64,000 nucleotides of DNA, from assembly GCA_026874595.1 (NCBI GenBank), contig CM049322.1:10628400-10692399 (forward strand), given 5' to 3'. The position numbers were made by a program, and so were the translations under genes. A model generated the notes under the pieces. It had not been told where the DNA came from and searched no databases. It saw only the letters and a program-made list of their open reading frames with translations. The stretch is from Sipunculus nudus (Eukaryota > Annelida > Sipuncula > Golfingiida > Sipunculidae). Position 1 is the first letter of the stretch, and every line of letters begins with the position of its first letter. This document shows positions 36,661 through 48,375 of the stretch, one piece after another.

Positions 36661-37061
36661 ATCGTGGCGATTTCAAAGTTCAATGAAACATAAATTCTGT
36701 TTCGGTGAATCCAACTTCGCTCAGTGTTTTTTTCTGGTGAATCTAAAGGGGAAAACTATCAACCGTTCTGAACAATCCCATTACCATTTGATTTCCATGC
36801 AGGTAACATTTGTCAAATTCGACTTAATAATAAAACAGAAGAACCAAACTAATTATAAAGAGCTGATGTTTAATTCCCTACATGCTACAGTATGAGTCAA
36901 ATATATTCATGATCATTATCAAGCATGACTGCGTCACGTAAGCCCCTACTTGTCACATGAAGGATTAGCCAAGACCAACAATGAGCACGAATATTTTTAC
37001 AATATTTTTCTATTTACTTGCACTAGTTATTATTCGAAACCACTGCATACATTGTCTAACA

Positions 37062-37068
<7 letters not shown>

Positions 37069-37106
<38 letters not shown>
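37069..37106. repeat. (TA)n microsatellite
   Basis: Alternating TA for about 36 bases after ACACACA. A second short TA tract lies at 37,656-37,675. The rest of 36,661-38,160 shows no recognisable gene. Confidence 0.9.
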
Positions 37107-37113
<7 letters not shown>

Positions 37114-38166
37114 CCTTTATTAGGGCATATTTCGCAAAACCTCTCTGTCAATATCACTCAATGTGCATCGTTATTTTTCTCTTTTTGACGGTCACTTGTT
37201 AATGGTTTTGCATATTGAAGCCAATATCAACATTCTAGGTGATCGTCAGTAGATGTTACACCATACCTATTCTAGTTAGTCTCAAAATTGAACACACGCG
37301 TCCATATTAATACACATTTTATAACAATGAGATGGCAATATTATGTTCGATCCGATCGGATATTGATACTCAAATTTCATAGCCATCTGAGCAGGTATTC
37401 AGCAAGCCTACAACTGAACGAACCTTCTCCTAATGATCTGCAAATTTTGTAGCACTTAGTGATACCTCATTATTATCTCATTTAGCTATCATGCAGCTGC
37501 TCATGTATCACTTGCCCGCCCGCTTTATGAGCACAGTCTAGCGCAAAAGGAATGCTGTACCAATGGTGCCGAGTGATCGACCGTGCATTGGATCAGAATT
37601 TTTGGTAATTGTAGACATGCTGGGCTTCTGATTTGTTCAGGCCAGTTTCCATTTGTATATATATATATATATATAAGCATCGTGAAAATTTATTTGAGAT
37701 TTCTATTTTTGAAAAAAATGTTTTCATGGACGCACGTGCTCTAGCATAACACAGAATACACTTTTTGACAATAATGCCTTGGTAATGATGACCACCTGTC
37801 AAAGGATATTCTGATGGTTGTGAATACACTGAAATAGTTAAATATTTATGTGGATGAATATAATTTCCTTTCGGGTCCAAATAGATGATAATGCTCTGAA
37901 CAGATTGGATTTGTTTAAGCACCACGTTGTGTCCATAGAACGGACATTAATATGGGTGTTCAGAATATGCCAGGATTTTCACTGAATAGGGATAGTTGGT
38001 GTAATGAAATAATACCACATGAACCGTAAAATGTCATATTCAGCTGCTTGCGGAATCAGATAAAACATGTTTACATAATTTTCATGTGGCACCATTTTGA
38101 GAAACAATTAAGTAACAATAATGAAATTATATATTTGCCTTCTGCCTAGAAATCTCCCTTATCCAT

Positions 38167-38214
<48 letters not shown>

Positions 38215-38237
38215 CAATTAGTGATGGTTGTTGATAA

Positions 38238-38288
<51 letters not shown>

Positions 38289-38301
38289 TATATATATATA
38301 A

Positions 38302-38336
<35 letters not shown>

Positions 38337-38352
38337 TATATATATATATATA
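38167..38352. repeat. (TC)n tract followed by long interrupted (TA)n
   Basis: About 44 bases of TC repeat, a 26-base spacer containing GTTGTTGATAACC, then three TA runs to 38,352. Confidence 0.95.
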
Positions 38353-39097
38353 TCATAGTTTACACATGTGTTACGTCCCCATTTTGCAGGAAATGGGCAA
38401 CTTTACTACTAAGCAAGGTATAAAGACCGTTTGAAGGAGTCATTTTGAATATCCTCTTTTGTATATGCGAATTGATTTGTGCTCAATCAACCATTATATT
38501 TTGTATTAATAATTTCTTATCCCTTTCTGCATGTAAATTAGGATTGAGCTTCCACATGGTGAACAGGTTTTCTGTGTAGGTCATAAGTGTGTTACCAAAA
38601 GCATATGCTAAATGGCAAATAAATAACTAACATCACTGATCAAATGACCAACAAGTCGAGTTTCACCAGAATACTCTAATGTCTCCAAATATGTATATAT
38701 CATTGTGACTAAAATTTTTAATTTGGATTTTACAGCTGAGTTAAACCAAGGTAGTTGGAATATCATTATACCTTAATAATTTCATCTCATTGCGAAATTC
38801 ACAAAAATAAACTTTGAGAGATTATAGGTCTAAAGTAATGTACATGCACAAGATGACCAATTCCAGTAAGTTCGTCTGTGAAATGGCATTTATGATTAAA
38901 CATAAATATATAAACTATATTTTATTCCCATTTATGGTACAATTAGTTATATTAAATATATTACGCTCCATTGCGGCGTTTGGCAGTCTTTGGAGATAGA
39001 CGAATCCGGAGCTTCCGGACAGAACCATTTATCATTCACCCTAGCATTACTGTCACCACAATTGAAGTCACACTAAAATGTTTATTTAACTATGTAT

Positions 39098-39122
39098 ATA
39101 TGTGTGTGTGTGTGTGTGTGTG
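39098..39122. repeat. (TG)n microsatellite
   Basis: About 25 bases of alternating TG after TATATA, just upstream of the minus-strand SINE head. The rest of 38,353-39,177 shows no gene. Confidence 0.9.
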
Positions 39123-39177
39123 TATGAATAGCTATGCTGGGTCATTGTATATAGATACGCAAGCAGAATATACATAA

Positions 39178-39290
39178 AAGTCGATGGGAATCTAACCCAT
39201 GATCTTCCGATGTCCGGTCGGCTGCTTTAACCACTAAACTAAGTCAGTTTCAACACCACTCTGTGTATTTGCACACTTTTTATAGGGATC
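39178..39290 (-). mobile_element. tRNA-derived SINE head, minus strand
   Basis: On the minus strand a B box GGGTTAGATTCCCATCGAC follows an A-box-like TAGTGGTTAAAG region and TGTGCAAATACACAGAGTGG, the same leader seen at 39,790 and 42,995. The flanking plus-strand sequence CATGCAAGGTCATCGTGCCG (39,349) resembles 42,917, so further parts of the family lie nearby. Confidence 0.6.
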
Positions 39291-39783
39291 AGCAAACTGG
39301 CGCCATGGTTGTCACGTCAGAGTGTACCCATCAGTTCTGTCTGTTGCATGCAAGGTCATCGTGCCGATATATGTAGTGGGGGTCGTATGTTATATGACGT
39401 TCGGGTAAAAATTAGTCAGGGATGTCTAAGTCTGTTCCATCGCTCTTTGTATGACAATCGTATGACGGCCTCAGATGATAGATAGAACTACGGTCCTAAG
39501 ACAACCCATCACGGTCGCTGGAATGACCTACAACGGTAGGATAAAACTGCCAATGGTAAAACAAATAGCAATCTTACGAATGTCGTAGCTTTATCGCAAC
39601 ATAGTCGTAAGTCATCGTACGGCAGACTTAAAGATGAGTAGATATGCATTACTCTAAAGTGAAATAGTTGCAGGACCTCATTTGTCAACATGGTGCAGGT
39701 CTGCAGAAATACATGAACTCATGAACCGGTCGGCGGGAAAGGGAAAGGAATCTTGTAAGGCCGCCGACCGGAAATCGGATTCC

Positions 39784-39885
39784 TATAAACGTGTGCAAAT
39801 ACACAGAGAGCATGGAATCTGGCATAGCCAAGAGGTAAGGACACCGACCGGAAATCGGAAAATCGTGGGATCGGTTCCATCAGTC
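39784..39885 (+). mobile_element. tRNA-derived SINE copy
   Basis: GTGTGCAAATACACAGAGAG, an A-box TAGCCAAGAGGTAAGG, CCGACCGGAAATCGG and a degraded B box GGGATCGGTTCC occur in the same order as at 42,990-43,095. A partial duplicate of the CCGACCGGAAATCGGATTCC segment is at 39,762-39,783. Confidence 0.65.
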
Positions 39886-39954
39886 AGTGAACCGGCTTTT
39901 ATGTGTATACGATTTCCATCTATAAAACAATGAACCAGCATGGCTATTCATACA

Positions 39955-39957
<3 letters not shown>

Positions 39958-40014
<57 letters not shown>
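39958..40014. repeat. (TA)n microsatellite at the left edge of a DNA transposon
   Basis: About 56 bases of TA repeat end exactly where the terminal repeat TGGGTCATTCC begins. A shorter TA run (42,855-42,870) continues on the other side, so the element appears to have inserted into a TA tract. Confidence 0.95.
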
Positions 40015-40017
<3 letters not shown>

Positions 40018-42854
40018 GTCATTCCACAGTAAATTGGGCAAATTGGTGATACTTCTTGGTCAAAAATTTTTTTGGTCATATCTGGCTTAAATTTGTAGCA
40101 CATGTTGTTAGAGATGTCTAATTTCACTAACACATAAAAGCCAAGCTTAAACAGCAAAGTCTTTTTTGAAAATAACAATCATCCAAAGCTCAGTAAAACA
40201 CTTTTTCAGCTCCATCACAGTCATGTTTATTGATCTGAAATACAAAATTTTAGGAGATTACACCAGTTAAATAGTACAAAACAATGGCAAAATATCATTT
40301 CACTCTTAGAAAATTTAATAGAGCTTAGCCTCATGAATTAGACCAATGTATTCACACAAAAAATTAAGAAAATTGTCAACTTTATCAAAAACTATTTTTT
40401 TCTTTAATTCTATTTCTCAGGTTAAGACAGTTATTCTAATAAAATAGATTAAATCATCATTAGATACATCAAGATTTTCTTTATTTACATCTATAACAGA
40501 AATATCCTTGCAGATAAATGATTCCCTTGATAATATTAAGCTTGCATAGACCATGAGTATTTGTGACGGAGTTGACAGAACAGGCTTTTGACCAGTATAC
40601 TCTTACACATTACTTTATAAATCTCTTAATTATTTTCATGCACAAGTCTTCAATAACAAATATTGACTTATATGGTATTTGATCTTTTTATTGACCAGCA
40701 CTTGATTGTGTCACATAAATTTGCTCATATTACAGTTCTGGCTGACAGAAGAAGATCTGTTGTCACATAAGTAAATATTTCTCTGCAAATTTATGGAAAA
40801 AACTTGACTGTATGTTTATAAATAACATTTAAAGTATACAGCACAGGTATTTCAAAATGATGAGACATCCTACATTTGATTTAAATTTCCTTTTCCTTGT
40901 CAGTTCTTGGGTCTGTAGATGTCCTGAAACATTTTAAAAGGTCATCGAAATCTCTGTGAGGTGAGACAGGGTAAAAGACCTTAGGATGAGTTCAGGGCTG
41001 TTCTTTGGAGAACTGCAGTGTCAGTTTTGCCTTTTCTTTGTTGACCACTAGAGAACTGTAACTGTCCCTCAGCTGCCAAATAAATTCAGTGGTGCAAGAA
41101 GTTGCAATTATTCATAATCCTAACTAGATAATATATCCAGCAAGTTTGGCACTTTTGACTCTCGATGTTTCAAAAACAGAGTTACAGGTAGTGCAAAAGT
41201 TTCTGTTTGTATACATTTACCAGTTCCAAAGTGGAAAACTTTTTTGCTGAAACCAAATTAACAGGTACAATAAACAGTGAGACAGATTTTCAGAAACTGA
41301 AGAACAATTCCAGGTGTTATGCAGTCATCATCATAGGTGCCTGCATTTGCAAAAAAAATATTCTGTTATTATGTTGCCACAGTCTTTTTGTGGGAACGAG
41401 AAGCAGCATGTTAGCAAGAAAAGAGGAAATGACACCATTTGTTTTTTATTTTATGCAGAATGTCTACCATCAAGTGTATTACAATGGACATAAGAATAAT
41501 TATATCATATTAATGTACAAGGAAAATATATTATAGCACAATAATGGACCAAGTCTGCTGCAACATGCTTAGCTTTCCCTGCTGGAACAGCATGTTTTAA
41601 ATACTGTCATAATCTAGCAAATGTGCTCTAAATGACTTGGATATTGTAGTTCAGGGTACAGGCCTGACACTCTTTGGCAGAATGAAATCACTTGTGACTA
41701 TAAGGAGTCAAAAGAATATCTTTATTGGTTACATGGAACACGGGCTTTAAGAGTGAATGTCCTGAACCATATCTAGCTTCATTTTATTTTTAAATAGTCT
41801 AGATTGCCAATTGCCCATGCTGTTATAAATGTAAGTATTTAAATAGTTGTGGACGTATCAGGTGGGAATACCAAAATGCAATGATTTTTCTACACGGTAA
41901 CTGTATTTCATTTGTGACCCAGTTCATAAATCATAAATATTGCCTGGAACTAAATAAATTAAATATAAAATATGCTTACACATAAAATATAGTTGAAATC
42001 TAATGGAATATACAATATATTAGTATTTCCAATAATGGTGAAAGCTTTGTTAAGTTATCAGTGCTCAAAATACAGACATGTCAACTCCGTCACGTGACGG
42101 AGTTGACTGTGATGGAGTTGACAATTGCTTGATTTTTAATTTATAATTTTTTAAATAATTATGTTATAAGCAAGTTATTGAAGATTTTTAACAAAAAACA
42201 CATGTTTTTCTTAAAAATAATAAGATTTTACCCATTTATCTGTTTATGGGGGTGAAAAAGCTGTGACGGAGTTGACATGTTAATTTACCACCCTCCAGCT
42301 TGAAGACATAAAGGGCTTCACAACTTATACTAGATACATGTAATGTATAATACAGTGTTTCATGGATAAAGTATGTCTATGCAACATTTTATATTTGGCT
42401 TTGTTTAGATATAAATATGTAACTGTCAATTTGCTTGGATATAATACTTTTTGTGACGGAGTTGACATAAAATTGGGGGACAGATCAGAAATGCTTGCAA
42501 AAAAAAGTTAGTGGCACCAGTTGCTTCAAGCAACCATGGAATCTGAACACCTTATCGTGTATTTGAATTTAGTTAATTAAAGTAATGAATGAATTCTTTA
42601 TCTACTCTTCCAAATGACCAGATATATTAGCCCCTGGCTCTGGGGACATGATGTTTGTCTGACAGTGCATATATTGGGACAGGCCTGCACAAGTAATAAT
42701 CCATCCTCTATTTTCTCATTTTGGATGGAATGAGAACCCATGCCAAGGTATTTAATAATATGTATTTGAATAAAACCTTCAACTACCTGCTGATGAGTGA
42801 ATGTGGAGAGACCAGATAAATAGGTAATTGCTCATTTTACTGCGGAATGACCCA
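40015..42854. mobile_element. 2.84-kb DNA transposon with TGGGTCATTCC termini and GTGACGGAGTTGACA motifs
   Basis: Inverted termini are TGGGTCATTCCACAGTAAA on the left and TTTACTGCGGAATGACCCA on the right (two mismatches). Flanking TA on both sides suits a TA-type target, although the target is a TA repeat. The interior carries the 15-mer GTGACGGAGTTGACA at 40,563, 42,263 and 42,453, a one-mismatch copy near 42,109, and two copies head to head as a 28-base perfect palindrome at 42,080-42,107. Coding relics exist on the minus strand near 40,890-41,210 but are broken. The superfamily is not assigned. Confidence 0.8.
40890..41110 (-). pseudogene. broken coding relic inside the 2.84-kb element
   Basis: One minus-strand frame reads TTEFIWQLRDSYSSLVVNKE, then KAKLTLQFSKEQP, a stop, and HPKVFYPVSPHRDFDDLLKC followed by FRTSTDPRTDKEKE. 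The amino-acid composition looks coding and is interrupted by one stop. It may be a remnant of the element's own protein. It matches no family I recognise. Confidence 0.35.
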
Positions 42855-42889
42855 TATATATATATATATATATGCAGCACATCATATTA

Positions 42890-43095
42890 GGCCATTAGTT
42901 CTCCCTGCTGCATGCAAAGTCGCCGTACCGACAGATGTATTGAGTGAGACTATGACATAACTACCGTGACGTCACTTCGCTGTTCCTATAGAAGTGTGCA
43001 GATACACAGAGTGGAAGGGAATCTGGCGTAGCCAAGAGGTAAGGTCCCCGACTGGAAATCGGAAGATCATGGGTTCGATTCCCATGGACTTTTTA
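42890..43095 (+). mobile_element. tRNA-derived SINE, best copy of the family
   Basis: The tRNA-like part has an A box (GCGTAGCCAAGAGGTAAGG), an anticodon-stem-like hairpin CCGA-CTGGAAA-TCGG (loop reads GGA, as in a serine tRNA), and an intact B box GGGTTCGATTCCC with its stem. The long serine variable arm is absent. It immediately follows the 2.84-kb DNA element, and another copy lies just before that element. Confidence 0.7.
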
Positions 43096-43387
43096 ACCAC
43101 GCCTACTTTTACAGCCGGATATATGCCGGATATAGCAAATAAGGGTCACGGGGTGACTCTGCTTTATTCACCTTTAGGATTTATAAGCTTTATTGACCGG
43201 ATAAGATGTACAGCGAGGTGCTGCCTGTGGGGGCTGTTCCTTGACGTCCAGTGAGGTGTTATTAGCCGGTGTCAGTTCCAGTAAGCTGCTGACTATTACG
43301 TGATGTAAGTTGCAATATACATAACAGTTACGGTTTTCAGCTCCGACTATAAAGTCATATCCGTTTAAATTATTATTTTGCAATTTC

Positions 43388-43533
43388 ATGGTCAGTAATT
43401 ACTTGGCCACTGAAAATTAAGCAATAGCCTGTACATGTGATCTACATATTATAATAGATTGAAATGTTGGTGTTGAAGTCTCTTTTCTGTGTATGTACAT
43501 TGACTGTCTAAAACAAGTACCTGGAAAATTTAG

Positions 43534-43599
<66 letters not shown>

Positions 43600-45380
43600 T
43601 GTTAGACGTAACAAGCAGTATTTTCGAACAGTAACTAGTGCACGGGAATTGTAAAATGCTGTTTAAATATTCATACCCGGGTTTCGGCCTCGTCAAATCC
43701 GTTGGCTCTATGTGGTATGTAGGGGCCTACATTCTTCGATAATGCACATAAATAAAAGTGACTCATAATATAGCATTTGTGCGATTAGAAACAGATGGTT
43801 TCTTTTGTAATTCTGTAAGGTGTCGCCTTTTTTAGGTAGATTGATAGTGTGTTCCCTGTAGTTTCACTAGGAAAACATGAGCGACAATGGATTGACCAAA
43901 AACAAGCATTTTAGTGTCATCACCAATTCAAAAACGCTAAGAAGATAGTTTTGTAATTCATGGTCTATCCTTCCAACGTAATTCATCTGATTTCATTTAA
44001 TTTGTCAGATCCATTGCACATACACGCAAAGTATGGTTCCATGTACGAGAAAAAATGAGCCCATCAAAATAATGACCGAGTGCGTCACTCCCCATAGCTG
44101 TGTCAACCACAATCCCACTATAAATAAAACTTTACTTGCCCGTATACATACATATGTTCTGTTTATTCGATGTAACACTTACATAAGAAGTAATGTATTG
44201 CCAGAGGTTAACAACAAATAAGATAACCAATTAACAAGCAGACCCACGTACCATCTGCGGAGAGTTGTTTTGTAAGGCCTAGCATTGTTGTAGAGCAGAT
44301 CCCTCAACGACAGCTGCTCCTTGTCCTTATTTATTGTCATAAAGCTGCTTTATGGATAATTAGCACCAACGCAGGAAAGGCAAGTTGTTGTTCATTCAAT
44401 GCACCTCCATGGAAATAAATTAAATTGCACACCGAACATGGCATCCGTTATGCCCGCACTACCCAAACATGGTTTCCACTGAGATGTCCCAGTTCGATTT
44501 GAATTAGATTACATAAAGATTAAGGGGAGTACACAGACATAGTTTGAATTAAATTATTCTGCTAAATTGGATATATATATCAATATATATATTCCTCAGA
44601 ATATATATTCCTCAATGTAATAATGGGGCTTTCCTGGCAATACTATAGAACTAGTTTGCTCCTTCGGCGCAACGCAATTGTATATTGTGAAATTTTTTAT
44701 TCACCTTAAGCCGTAACCCGTAAGACCCCCCCCCCCCAAATGATTGTTTTTAATGAATTTTACTCCAAATCTTCATGGAAATATTTCTTTATTGACGATC
44801 AATCTAGGAGATCGACTAATGTTGAATAATGAAATTACTTAGGCCCATGTAGATGTTGCACGAAATATATGTATACATATTGCACACATAACGTGCTGTT
44901 GTATAATTAATATAGATGTATTGGTGAATGATTTAAACATTTAGTGATATACTTTCTGAAGCTTATAATATAGAATCAATTGAAACATAACACATCTTTT
45001 TTTGCTATTATAAACATCAGAGGGATTTCTGTAGACACAGTTGTAGGTCTTGCCAAGTTTGGCCTCGAACAAGAATTTGTGCTATTTGGTAAAACGGCTG
45101 TAACTGAGTTTTAAGGCTATAGAGAACAGTTTTCCGTAGTGGGTAGAAATTAACATGGTTTCATAGAGACAGAGTCTTGTTACTTCTGGTATCAATTTCA
45201 GCTAGACAATTCCATTGTACAGCTTTTGTAGCATTCTGTCAGCTGACACTATATTTACAACATATCTCGTCATACCTGCGAAATCTGGATTAAGAAATTT
45301 TCATTTCAATAATGGAGACATGGCTTGTAACAAAAAATTAGGAATTGTCTTGGCGGCCCAAACGGCTGTTGCATAGGTTT
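43388..45380. repeat. diverged duplicate G (pair of 20,880-22,870)
   Basis: See copy F for shared landmarks. This copy has a longer (TA)n tract at 43,536-43,592, a poly-C tract at 44,729-44,737, and a different segment order near 43,800-44,030 that is absent from F. Similarity stops at GGCTGTTGCATAGG, just before the possible signal-peptide exon. Confidence 0.75.
43536..43592. repeat. (TA)n microsatellite
   Basis: About 55 bases of alternating TA ending in TGTGTGTG. It produces false YIYIYI ORFs on the minus strand. Confidence 0.95.
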
Positions 45381-45430
45381 CTTGTAATAGGAATATTATG
45401 ACAGCAACATTGCCCAATGAAGGAACTGAT

Positions 45431-45506
45431 ATGAATCTGTCATCGATGCAGCATATAATAATACGCTTCCTGGTGATTCATTTTACTTCTTGCTTGGCAG
45501 ATTTAG
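45431..45506 (+). CDS. possible first coding exon with signal-peptide-like sequence
   Basis: ATG at 45,431 opens a 25-codon frame MNLSSMQHIIIRFLVIHFTS and CLADL, ending in a consensus donor (TTTAG|GTGAGT) with phase 1. The hydrophobic core with a small-residue cleavage-like site (SCLA) is signal-peptide-like, although an arginine interrupts the core. No second exon was recognised downstream. The unit lies directly after duplicate G and has no counterpart in F. Confidence 0.3.
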
Positions 45507-46320
45507 GTGAGTATCCACCGGCATTTGAACAGATTATTTAAATAGAATGATCTTCAGTTAAAATAAATCCGTATTTTTGGCTAAGAGTGTTTTAATATCT
45601 ACTCATATATTAAACGAATTTTCCAGGAATATTTCCATTTTACTTAGATTTGATTAAAACAAGGAAATGTATTAAAGACAAAGAACTAAGCAATCTGACA
45701 TTTGGATGAATCTATCAATTTATGGATTAAAAAAATATCTTATATTCCTAAATGAAGATAATGGTATGGATATTAGGAAAAAAATCTGAAACAGCAGAGA
45801 GAGATATCATGAGGATTTTATCCAGAAATCAAAATAGTGCATATAAAGAGAGCAGACAATCACGCCTGAGGTTTACAATGGTAGAATGAATGTTATAGCC
45901 AAACAGCATATGTGGCATTTGCATTGAGGGCGCACATTTATACCTGAAGCTTTAACAAAGCAAAATTGGACAATGTATTGGAAAGTTCTATGTGGTTTAA
46001 ACCACTGGATATGTTAAGTATATTTCACATTGATTTCCTTATCAAAATATTACATGTTGCCGTTTGTTTAAGATTTTTTTCTAAATGTTATTTTCTAAAT
46101 CTTTGTTAAATATTTTTTTTTAAATGAACATTACTAAATTTCGTTAGACAGTGAAATTCTAGACAATCCCGGCTTCATTATATTTACGGATATTCATAAT
46201 CTTAAGTGTACCTAAAATAAAAGTAACTTTGTTTTATTTCCAGATATATAAACCGTAGTTAAAACAAGTATATTTGTGGATGTGTACACTAATTTTTAAT
46301 CTGCACGAAACGCGGAATGT
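45507..46320. other. non-coding stretch between two gene-like signals
   Basis: AT-rich, with no exon recognised. GAATGTTATAGCCAAACAGC and a T-rich run at 46,070-46,130 are the only landmarks. Confidence 0.4.
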
Positions 46321-46321
46321 A

Positions 46322-46499
46322 GCCACGCCCCTCTCCGCCCATTCATCTACCTGATTGGACTCTGAATAGTTTGACAGACGTAAATGATGACTGCCTGACG
46401 CCTCTTACTTCAACGTCATGTCTCGAATGTTATAAATTTGAGCATTTTTCAATCCGCGCATTCACCAGACGACACATCGTTACTGAGCATCTGCTACTG
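46322..46499 (+). promoter_or_regulatory. TATA promoter with GC boxes, inverted CCAAT and first exon
   Basis: In an otherwise AT-rich area, a GC-rich patch carries GCCACGCCCCTCTCCGCCC (46,322-46,340), an inverted CCAAT box CTGATTGGAC (ATTGG 46,354-46,358), and two TGACG/ACGTCA-type motifs at 46,371-46,418. TATAAATT at 46,431-46,438 follows. A start site is expected near 46,461 (CATTCACCAG), and a good donor CTACTG|GTAGGT ends a likely first exon at 46,499. No ATG-led frame lies in the first exon, so it would be a 5' UTR exon. The gene it serves is not recognised in the window. Confidence 0.5.
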
Positions 46500-46500
46500 G

Positions 46501-47426
46501 TAGGTTTGTTTATAAAATGTCATATTTAAAAGTGTGCATGTATACATGCACATCTACATGTTGAGAAAATGCTAGCACTGCTGTTACTAATGCTAATGAC
46601 ACATTTATATCCAATATGTAAGATTTTAGAAAAAAAGTTTTCACGTACTTGACTATAACTTTCAATTTGCGTTTCCAAACAAACTTGTTTGTTGGTATTC
46701 GGTCTTGTACTGGCCATCAACTCATTGCGTAGACAGGTCAACACCAGGGGTTTCCAAAATGCTTTGAGCTGAGCAACAATCATCTGCTCGAACATAAGCT
46801 GACACTCTAAGAATCATATCCGACTGCAAAATAATAAATATAGTTCATCCTGTTTGCTCCTATCAGAGAAGGGCGTCCAAAAAAATATGCCGCCATGTTA
46901 AAAAATCGTCTCGATGAGAAGTGTCAATATTATGTCAACAGATTTAATTTTTTTCCCTTAACGACATTTGTATAAACATACGGTACCATGACTGCCAGAG
47001 TAATCATATATTTGCATTAAAAATGCATGCAAAAGATGTAAAATCACAATATACAAAACAAAGAAATATTCAACAATAATGATGGTTCTTCATCACCGTG
47101 CTCAAAGTTGGATAAAAAAAAATTAAACAGACTAACTTTAGGTTAAGCTGTTAACAAGAAATAAATTAGAAAGTTGTAGTTGTTTGGAAGTGTTGTCCTG
47201 AAGTGTTACACGAACTCATTTAAATTTGACATATTAACAGTCACACACACACATTCACAGAGCACTATGACATTGAAGCGTTCGTTAGTTAGATTGACTG
47301 ATTAGGGTATTATTTTACTCACATTCCTGTAACAAGCTGCCAAGTTTCATAAACTGATGGAAAGAAAGTGATAATACAATCAATGATCCCTAGGTGACAT
47401 AGCTCGAATCCTCAGAGGAATTTTAT
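46501..47426. other. non-coding stretch downstream of the promoter
   Basis: No exon recognised in either strand. If the upstream promoter is real, this is its first intron. A minus-strand ORF at 46,526-46,795 has no recognisable domain. Confidence 0.4.
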
Positions 47427-48375
47427 CAGAGTTGGGTCCAAAAGTAATTGTACTCAGAAGACTCGTTCTGATGAGTTCTATTTAGAGTACTCGGTACTCG
47501 CACTCAATTAGTTTATTCTAGATGACCTAAGTACTCATATTAATACTCGACTACTAGGTAAGTGCTCATAAAAAACAGTACTTTTTTTGAGTGCTACTGA
47601 GAACTTCAGTTTTTGAACATAAAATCATATATATTTATACACAGATGATCCACACAGACAAAAACCCATACATATGGCACACATAGCATAGACCTAAGAT
47701 TTGCACACAGTAGCAGATCACCCAGTTAGTCTCCCATCCAAAGGCTGAGGAGTGAAATAATATTTTCACTGGTTGTCAATTTAATTTAACGATATCAAGA
47801 ATTAACTTTGATAATATATTATTGCAGAACTGAACACTGACAAAATATCACTAAATCATCATTGTGACTGTATTAAGAATGTTAGAGTGATGTAATAAAG
47901 CGAATATTCCCAGGTAAATCTAAAGTTAAGCTATTATTATTTTTTTTTAATATGAGTGGCGTGGGTTATTGTTTTTAATTATAACAAAGACTAGCCAAAA
48001 AAATATTGATCATTTTACTCATTTTGGATAACAATAAAATCTCACTTTGTATCAGTTTTTTTGAAAATTATTATTATCTTTTTTTAAATAATGCAGCTGT
48101 TAGGGCTCTAATTTTTTTATATGATGAATAAAGTATAAACAACTTGAGTAGACATTTAAAAAACTTCACAAATTATATAATTTATTTTCACTACACATCT
48201 TAGGTTAAACTACTAAAAGTACTCATTATAGTACTCACAAGTGCATTTTGAGGACCCGGTACTCTTACTCCAGTACCGTCATAAGAAGAGTTAAACATGG
48301 TATTTGTACCCGAGCACTTTGTTAGTATCCTCTACCAGTACCCAAGTATTTTCATTGTATTCGGACATAACTCTT
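47427..48375. mobile_element. hAT-like non-autonomous element (CAGAGTTG ends)
   Basis: The left terminus CAGAGTTGGGTCCAAAAGTA pairs with the right terminus ...TTCGGACATAACTCTT. The flanking 8-mers AATTTTAT and AGTTTTAT differ at one position, as expected of an aged 8-bp hAT target duplication. Both subterminal regions are crowded with AGTACTCGGTACTC-type words. No transposase coding is present. Confidence 0.7.

Noticed and set aside
39948-40178. ORFs with YIYIYIYI repeats here and at 36,981, 43,417 and 43,508
   Set aside because: They are translations of (TA)n microsatellites.
43020-43095. A functional tRNA gene, suggested by intact A and B boxes and a GGA anticodon-like loop
   Set aside because: The acceptor stem does not pair, the variable arm expected for serine is missing, and other diverged copies with the same leader occur nearby. 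It is a SINE head.
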